In this document: in pieces, positions 15,878 to 24,800 of the stretch | Numbering within the stretch: position 1 is the stretch's first letter | Layout of the letters: each line of letters begins with the position of its first letter | Notes under the pieces: generated by a model | What the model saw: the letters and a program-made list of their open reading frames with translations, nothing else | What the model was told of the DNA's origin: nothing | Databases searched by the model: none | Assembly (NCBI GenBank): GCA_001275005.1 | Contig: JWZX01001563.1 | Coordinates: 1 to 29,633, forward strand | DNA length: 29,633 nt | Reading direction: 5' to 3' | Origin: Chrysochromulina tobinii | Taxonomy: Eukaryota; Haptophyta; Prymnesiales; Chrysochromulinaceae | Position numbers and translations under genes: made by a program

Positions 15878-18800
15878 ATGGAGATCCTTTTTACGAATGT
15901 TCATTTTTCGAGGGTCCGTACGGACTCCCGTTTTCACGAAAAAAGAGTCAGCGCGTTCACACTTCACAGCCAGAGGACCTTTGCTCTCCCAGCCCCGCCA
16001 CTACCTGTAGTCGGGAGCGGCGAGCCGTCCATGCTCCGCGAGCGGCCGAGCAGCCAAGCTGAGCCGAGCAGCAGCCGCACCCACGCCCTCGTCTCGCTCG
16101 ACCAGTTCGGCAGATCTGGAGTCACAGCCTCCTCTTCCTCGCTCATCACCTCTGCATCCATGCCAGCGCTGCTGCCTTCTGCGCGTCGCCATCTCCCAGA
16201 GGACGCCGCTGACGCGCTCGACTGGCGGCTCTCGGTGATGCAGCAGCTACTGCTGAGTGGTTCGACACAGCTCGCCGCGCGCCAGTCAGCAGCGGAAGAG
16301 ACGGTGCGAACCATCCTCTTCCGTTGGCGCTACCGCGACGAGTTCCTGGCGCTCCAGTCACTCAAGGCGAACGCAAAGCGCGAGCGGCTGCTGTACGGCG
16401 GTGTGCTCGCGGTCCTGCCGTCTCGGCGCGGCCGCATGCTCGAGGCGCTGTTCACCATGCGAGGCGCCGCCGCCGCCGCGCCATCCGGCACCGCTCTCCG
16501 CAGCCTCATCGCGCGGGTGCGGAGTTGCTCTCTCGCGCGTGCGCTGGAGGCGTGGCAGCTTGACGCAGAGAGCGCACGCGTGCGGGCAACCGGCCGGCGA
16601 GCGATGCTCGCGCGTGTTCTCTCGTCGCTACTCGCCGCCGCGCGCCGCGCCGCCGCCGCGCAGCATGCGTCCCTTGTATGCGCCCAGGCCAGCAGCCAAG
16701 AGGCATTGAGCGCGTGGCGAGAGGCTCTCCCCGCGCTGCGAGCTGAGCGTGCAGATCGGTGCGCGCGGCGGGAGCATCGGGAGCATGCGCGCCGGCGCGC
16801 GCAGCAGTGCGCGTGGTCGCGCTTTCGGTACGAGCAACGCGTCGCCTCGCACTCGCACTCTCCTGGGCACTCGCGCCTGGCGGTCCGTGTTGGCTGGTCG
16901 CGATGGCGGCGGCGGTGGGCGGCGGGCGCAGCCAGGGTGGATCGCTACCTGCGGCTGATGAATATGGCCAACGGTACGAGCGCTGCGCGCCTCTTCGCGC
17001 GCTGGAGCGCCCGGGTGGCCGCTCGCACCGCCCGTGACGACAGCAGTGCCCAGGCAGCCGTGATGCACTTCGTCGCCACGCACCGAGCCACGTTCGCGCA
17101 CTGGCGTACCCGGGTGGCCGAGTGGACCACACGCGAGGTCTTCTTTGGGCAGGCGGCCGTCGTGTACGTGCGGACGACGCATCGGGCAGCGTGGCGGCAC
17201 TGGAAGCAGCATGCATGGAGCGAATACCAGCGGCGCACGCTCAGGGCGTCTCTAGAGACGCAGTCCCGACGCTTCCTTTGGCGTCGCCTCTGCCGTGCCA
17301 TCGGTGCGGCGGCGCAGCGGCGGCGCATGCGTAGCACCGCCGCGCGGGCGCAGGCGCGGCGGGAGTGGTCGAGGCTGTGCGCGGCTCTGCACGCGAGCGG
17401 CCGGTGCGCGCGCGCGGGTCGGCTCGGCGCGGAGGGTGCCGAGGCGGCACGCCTCGCCACACTTCGATCCGCTTGGGAAGGGCTTGCAGACGCGGCCAGC
17501 ACGCATGTGCGTGCGGACGTTGCGTTTGCGTGCGTGCGGGCGGCGACGCTCGGCAAGGCGCTGCGCGGCGCGTGGGAGCGTCTGCACCTGTACAGCAGCG
17601 CATGGGTCCAGATCCGGCTGATGGTAGTGGTGCGTGGCTGCATGCATGCGCTGCACCGCTGGATTCTGAGCGCCGCCGCACGCGCCACCGCGCGGCAGGT
17701 CGCTCAGGCGGGCGCGGCCCACGCGCGACGCGTCCGGCTGTGCGTCGGCCTCGGAAGCTGGTGCGACCAGCACGGGCAGCGCCGGTGGCATGAGAGCCGG
17801 CAGCGGGTGGCGGCTGCTCGGGTGCACGAGGCGAGCTTTGAGCGCCATGCACGCGCCGCGCTCCTTTGCTGGCGCCGCCATCGAACGTCTCGGGTGCACG
17901 CGGCAGTTGCAAGGCGGCACGCAGCGGCTGCCGAGGCGGCGCGTGCCGTGCACACGTGGCGAGAGTGCATGCGCGGCGCTGGCCCTCGCAGTGCGCTGGC
18001 CGAGGCCGCGTACAGCGCCCACACGCGCCGCGCCCTGCTGAGCGCTCTGCTACTCTGGCGCGCTGTCGTGGCGCAGAGGCACGCGGCTGCCATCGTAGCA
18101 CAGAACCATCGTAGCAGGGCGCGCGCTCAGAAGATGGCGGTGATCCGTCGATGGTGCCTTGTCACTACACTCGCGGCGGCGGCGTGTGTCGTGGCACATC
18201 GGCATCGGTGGAGGGCCGAGGCGAGGGTCATGGCCGAGTGGCGATTCAACGTCACCTGGAACGATGCGGCCGCCGCGCTCATGCGACGCACAGTGGTGCC
18301 ACGTGCGCAGCGGCTAGCAGCAGCACTTGCGAGTGCTCTCGAGTATTGGGCTACACTGGTCATGGTGGAGCACGGCACGTACATCATGCGTGGGCAGCGC
18401 TTCGCTCGGCGCGCGTGGGTGCGCTTCTGTGCTGGGAGCGCCGAGGTGGGCGCGGAGCGCTCGCTCTACGCGGCCGCATGCACGCAGCACCAGCACCTGG
18501 CGTGGCATCAGTGGCGTGCGGGCAGCGCTGCACACGCGGTGCGGCAGCAGCAGCGTCGCGAGCAGCGCCAGAGAGCCGGCCAGCACCTCGCTAGCGCCCG
18601 GCTGCGTGACTGGAGGGCGAGCGCACTCTGGCACGCTCACTGGGCCGAAGTGGACAGGGCGCTGAGCTCCTCCGCATCGGGCACTGCGACGCCGCGAGCG
18701 ATCCTTGCGGCGGGCACCGCCACGCCCCTAGCCACTACACGGGCCGCGCCCTCTGCGCTCCCGCCGTCGCCGCCGTTGATGATGTGGTCACCTGCGCAGC

Positions 18801-21800
18801 CGGCGCCGCTGCCTGCTCTCGCCTCGCCTTCGCGCTCATCCACCTCCGCCTTCGCGCTGACGCCGCTCCAGAGCCTGCGCGAGCGGCGCGAGCGGCGCGA
18901 GCGGCATCAGGCGTGGGCGCTTTGGCGCCGCTCTGCTGCGGCCGCGGCGCAGCTGCAGCGGCTGTGGCGGCGGCAGGACGACAGCTCGCTACAGCGCGCC
19001 CTTGCGTCGTGGCAAGCGCTCACAGACGAAGTGAGTACGCGGCGGGGCGCCACGGGCGCCGTCGTGGGCGCGCGTGAGCGGCGCCAGCAGCTGAGCGTTT
19101 TCTTGTGCTGGAAGCTGCAGGTCAGGTGCACAACGTCAAAGGTGATCGTGCAGCTGCGGCAGCGGCAGTGGCGTCTGCGCGAGCAGCTCATGCGCTGGCG
19201 CCGAGAGACGGCGCGCCGCGCGGTAGCCTTCGCCATCCGGCGGCGCCATGCGTGGCGCGAAAAGGCGCGCGTGGTGCATCGATGGCGTGCATACGTGAGC
19301 CTCCGGCACGCGTCGCACGAGTTGCATGCTCAGGCTGCAGGGCCTCTCGCCCGCAAGCACCGTGCGGCCACCGCGGGCGCGCTTGCCGAATGGCGATACG
19401 AAGTCACACTCGCCGCCGCGAGCTGCGTGGTGCGTCATCGGTCCCGGTGGCGCCTGTATGACCGGCTGCTCCGCCAATGGCGCACGCACCTCGCACTCAC
19501 GAAGGCAGCCGACGCGGTGCAGGAGCGAGCATATGCCGCCTGTGAGCGGCGGCTCTCCGCCGTGACCAATGACGCGCTTCATCAGTGGGCCGATCTGGCA
19601 CGGGCGGACCGGGCCGTTATCGTCGTGGAGCAGCAGCGCCGAGGTCGGCGCGCACTCGGCGTGTGGGCGGCCAACGGCGCCATGGTGAGCGCGGAGACGG
19701 ACCAGCACGAGGGGCTGCTGGCGCTCGCGGAGGCGCATCTCAGGCTCTCGAGGCTGCGAGCGTGGGCTGCGATTGCGCGCCATCAGGCGGCGCGGCGCGA
19801 GGAGGCCGCCGCCAGAGCTTCCCCCGCTGAGGCCGCCCTGGCCGCCATGGCCGAGGTACTCGCCGCCGCTCACGTTGCCGCTGGCTTGGGTCTCGACACG
19901 TCCGCGCCCAGCACAGCGCCTGTCACGCCCGCGCCCGCCACAGTGCCCGCCACACCCGCGCCAAGCACGCCCGCCGCCGCCGCGCCCTTCTCGGCGGGCA
20001 TCTCTCCGGCCTTCTACCCTGCCTCTGGCGCGTTCAGCGACGCTCCCACTTTCGAGGCGAGCGCGTTCGGCGAGGCTTCCTTTGGGCAGGCCACTCCCAC
20101 CTTCGACGAGGGCCCCGCCTTTGATGATGCCGCGCCATGTGGAGAAGCCTTCGCCTTTGGGCAGGCCTCGGCCTTTGGCGAGCCCCCAGCTTTTGACGAG
20201 TCTGCGGCTTTTGGACAAGCCTTCGCCTTCGACGATGCGGCTCCCTTTGATGAAGCCGCCGCCGCTGCCGCCTTAGACGCTGCTGACGCCTTTGGCGCCG
20301 CTGCCAGCAGCTTTAGCACAATCGCGAGCTGGGCGGCGAGGGGCGACGCGGCCGCCTTCGAGCCGGTGCCGCCCAAACAGCCGCCTCCGCAGCCATCATC
20401 GCCGCTGCCGCCGCCATCCCGCGAGAAGGAGGCCCTGGAAGTGGCACGCGGAGCGATGCTCGAGCTTGAAGCGGTACGAAGGGACTACACGGCTGCACAA
20501 GCGCTCGCGGCGCGGGAGCTCGAGGGGCGTGAGGAGGCGAATGCGAGGGCGAGTGCGAGGGCGCTTGTGGAACAGCGAGAGCGGTTACGAGCCGAGTTCG
20601 AGCAAGAGAAGGAGGCAGCTCTTGCGACGGTGCGGCGCCAGAGTGAGGCGATGCAATCACCGGCACCGGTGGCGCTGGCGCAGGAGGCAGCGAAGGGGGA
20701 AGGGGGAAGGGGGAGGGCAACGGAGGCGCTGGCGCCGGAGGCAGCGAGGCAGCAGGATCGCCCTTTCGCGACGGACGCGCCAGAGGTGGCGATCCTTCTC
20801 AAGTCCACTCCAGAGGTGGTGAGTCTCCAGGAGACGGTGGAAGAGGCGGCAGACACGCGAGGCGGAAGGGCCCTTGGGGGTGACGACTCCTTTGATGACG
20901 AATCCTCCGATGATGGACTGAGTACCTTTGCGGAGCTGCGGATGGGCTGGCGTCGCTGGGCGGCAGCGACGAAAGCCGCGCGTGCACAAGTCGTCGTCGT
21001 GTTGTTGAGACGGCGATGCGCGCTCGCAGCGGCGCTGCGGCACTGGGCGGTGGTGATGGAAGCAGCCAAGCACCGCCGCCACCTGGTGCTCGGCACGGCG
21101 CTTGGCGCGTGGCGCGAGTGGACGGCGGCCGAGGTGCACCGTGGCGTGCTTCGCTCGCTGGCAGCCCGCCACCTGCTGGCGGCGATGACGATGGAGAGAA
21201 GGACTGCGAGACGATCGGCCCTGCGGCGCTGGGGCTGCGTGGTCTCGCTTGCATTGCGACGGCACGCCGCCGCACGCCTGGCGCCGTCGACGCTCAAGCG
21301 CCGTGCCGTACAGCACTGGCGGCGGGAGGCACACGTCTGGGCGGAGTGGCAGCACCTCGCCATGCGCTGTGATCGCGCCCTTGCTCGTGCTATGCTGCGC
21401 CTCTGGCGTCGCGCGTCAGTGCAATGGCGCAGGGCCACGCTCGTTCTGGTCGCTGTGATGCGCCGATCGGCCCTCGCCAGCGCCGTCCTCGCGATTGGCT
21501 GGTGGAGCGGCTGGTCACGGACCGAGAGCGTCGTGCGCGTGTGGCGTGAGAGGCTCTTGGTGACACGTGCTCGGCGCATGCTTCTCGTCTGGCGAGTGCG
21601 CGGCGCCGAGGAGGATGCCATTGAGGCGACGCTTCGTGCGGGACTCACCTCGGGCAGTCGCGCTGCAAGCCCCGCTGCCTTCCACGTGAGCGCTGCCCTG
21701 GGTGACAGCCCCGTCTTGCTCCTCGGCGCCGGCCCCACCCTTGCCCTCGCCCCGGGCCTCGCCCCCAGCCACGCTGACAGCCTCGGCGATGGCGATGGCC

Positions 21801-24800
21801 ACCGGTGCAGTCCGATCAAGGCCGAAGCCCAGCCGCCCCTACCGGCCTCACCCCTGCTAGCGAGCAGCACGCGCGCCAAGAAGGGCGGCGAAACGCTCTC
21901 CGAATGGTTTGAGAAGCATAAGGACAGCTTCGGAGGCGGCGAGGCTGGCGGCAGACGGGGCGAGGGCTTCAGTTGCGAGACGGCGGCGCCACCGGCCGCG
22001 GGGACGTTGGCGGCACGGGCGGCTCCCGTTACGAGCATCGTGTCGGACAGCTCTGGCCAGCTCCGCATCCGTCGCCTTGCCACGTCCCAGCCCACATCGC
22101 CTTCCCAGGCCCACTCCCATGCCTCCTCGCACCGTGTCTCGCGTCCCGCTTCGCGTCCCGCCTCCCGCCCCGCCTCCCGCCCCGCCTCTCGCCCATCCTC
22201 GCGGCCCGCCTCGCCCATGGCGGGTGCACCGCCGCCACCGATGCCGCCGCATTCCGCGACTGCGGAACACACCACGCCCGTCGCAACCATCAGCAGCGCA
22301 TACACGACCGCCACTGCCGCAACCGTCGTGGGCAGCATGAGTGCCCTCGTGGGCAGCATGAGTGCCCTCGCTGCCCCCGCCGCCGCCACTCCCTACGCAC
22401 CCACACCCCGTGCGACCGCCGCATTCCTCTCCCCTCCGACGCTCGCGACGCAGCTGCTTGCCCACCGACGCGCTGTCCCACGACGCAGCCGAGACGCTCG
22501 CTTGGGTGCGCTGCCTTCGGGAGTCGCGCTCCCTACCGGTATCTCGCCGCTGAGCGCTGCGGCCCTCGGAGGCGTGCGCTTGCTCTTTGGGCGCTGGATG
22601 CGGCGGGCGCACTGGTGGCACCGTACCGAGCTCCTCACGCAGCGCGGCGGGCGGCTGCGGCTGGCGGAGGGGTTTCAATGGCTGCATGCTGGCTGCGTGG
22701 CGGCGCGCTGGGCGACGCGTGCCATCATGGACTGCGCCGCTCTCCGATACAAGACCGCCCTAAGTGACGGCTTCCAATGCTGGGCGCGCATCGCTGCGTA
22801 CATGGCGCGCGGCGACGCCGCTCGTGTTGGGTGCACGCGCGCCGTGTTGGCGCGCACGCATTCACAGCTGCGTCGGTGCTTCACAGTGGTGCTGCACGAG
22901 ACTAATCGGCGCCATGTGAGCCGCGCCCTCAGCGCACACGTCCGGCTGCATCACGGCCGGCGCCGGCTCCGCGAGGCCCTCCACCGCTGGCGTGGCATGC
23001 TGGCCGCACGGGCGGATGCGCGCCGCCGCATCGCGCACGCTGCGGCGCCGCTGTACGCGAGCGGATTCGATACGTCGGCGCAGCGGGCGGATGCGCAGCG
23101 GAGGGCGGCTGCAGCGGTGGAGGCTGATCTGGTCGCTCGGCCGCGGCTTGTGCTCGGCGCCCTCGCCAGCGGAGTCAACGGGCGGCGCGCGCTCGATCGG
23201 TGGCGTGCGGACGCGCGCAAGGCGAAGCAGGCGCGCGAGGCAGAGCGCGACGTGCGCTCACGACGGCGCTCGCGCGGCATCCGGCGCATGCTCGAGGCCG
23301 TTGAGGCGGACGCCTTTGAGGTTCGCATCGAGCGGCTCGGGTTGCATGCGACGCAGCGTGCCCCACTCCGCCACTGGCGGCTGCACACCTCGCGATGCGC
23401 TGACGCGCGTGCGGCCGACGCGGCGGCCGCCATGCACCGCACGCACGTCGTGTGGCATGAGTGGCGCCACCGTGCGGCGCAGGTCCTCGCGCTCTCGCAG
23501 ATCACGCTTGCTAGCCGCGCGGCCGCGGCCGCGCACGTCTTCCTGCTGGCGTGGCATCGGTGGCGCCAGACCACACTCATGGGCTTGCAGCGCGATCACG
23601 CCGAGACCGTGGCCGCCGTTCGCTACCTCGAGTTCGTGCGCACGCTCTTCCGCGAGTGCATGCAGCAGACGCTCCAGATGTGGCGAGCCCACGCGGCCGA
23701 GTACATTAACTACGAGCTGATGGCACGGGTTGCGGTCGATCGCCTCTCCAAGCGGCGCGCGTGCGAGGGGCTGCTCGGGATGCGCGCGCATGTGCGCGCG
23801 CGCCGCCTGCGCCGTGCCGAGCGCATCGAGCTCAAGCTGCTCGTCCGGCGCCATCGGCTGATGACGCGATGGCGCGAGTGGGCGGGCGTTGCCGCCGTGT
23901 TGGCTACCAACGAGCGCGCGCACCGCCTCCGCCTCATGCGCGACGCGGCCTCTGATGCCCTCCGGCTGCGCGCGGCGACACGTCGCTGGCGGATCGAGGT
24001 GGCGAGCCTCGTCGGCGGACGCTTCCACCGCAGCCTCGCCTCGTATCACGTGCGGCTGCGGCTGCTCTGGCCGCCGCTCTGGCGCTGGCGGGCGTGGAGC
24101 GACGCGCGCGCCACCTCGGTGCACCTATGCGCCCTCGCCCAGCTCGGTGAGCGCGCTGATCGCAAGCGTGCCCTCGCCGCGTGGGCCGCGGCCGTCCGCC
24201 GCGAGCACGGCCTGCGAATGGTCTTTGCGGCCGCGCGCGCCCATTGGCTCCTCGTGCACTCCATCCGCGGCCTGCGACGTTGGCAGACGGTGATCAACTG
24301 CCGCGTGCAACGGCGGCTGTGGCTCGACTGCTCGACGGCCGCGGCGGCCCTCATCGTGTGCCGCCGCCGGCTGCGACGCGCGTGGGCATGCTGGGCCGAA
24401 GCGCGCGACGCACTCCACGTGAGCTCGGCGGCCGTCGCGACAGGGGACACGTACCTCGGCGGTGCGGCGTTCGCATGGTGGCGGCACCGGGCGCGCATGC
24501 AATTACGAGCACTGGGTGCCCAGGCGGTGGCGGAGGAGCACTGGGAACGAAAGGTGCGCCTCGACCGACTGCGTGGCCGAGGGCACGACGCAGGCTTCCT
24601 CCGCTGGCGGCGCAGCCTGCGAGCGGAGCGCGTCTTCCTCCTCACCCTCGGAGGCACGGCCGCCGCCGCCGCCATCGGGCACACAGCACGCCAGCGACCG
24701 CTCTGGAAGTACTGGGCGGCCGTGGCGGCGGCGCGCCGTGATGGGCGCGCGCTCCTAGCCGAGGCGGCGAGATTCGCGCCGCGGTGGGCGCTTCGTCACA

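Larger units (their letters stand above)
12509..22178 (+). repeat. Copy 2 of the 9.67-kb direct duplication
   Basis: Identical to 1-9670. This copy lies in intact context: the TMEM198-like gene is complete on its left (from 11831) and the Sfi1-like frame continues uninterrupted on its right to 27622. Copy 2 therefore looks like the ancestral arrangement, and copy 1 like the derived or mis-joined one. Confidence 0.97.

Noticed and set aside
20036-20262. FG-nucleoporin assignment
   Set aside because: The FG/FD stretch is short and embedded in a Trp-repeat protein; nothing else resembles a nuclear pore protein.
20485-22389. 634-residue open frame on the minus strand antisense to the Sfi1-like gene
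   Set aside because: High GC and strong third-position bias leave antisense frames open. The translation is low-complexity Arg/Ser/Ala with no domain, while the plus strand has clear repeats.
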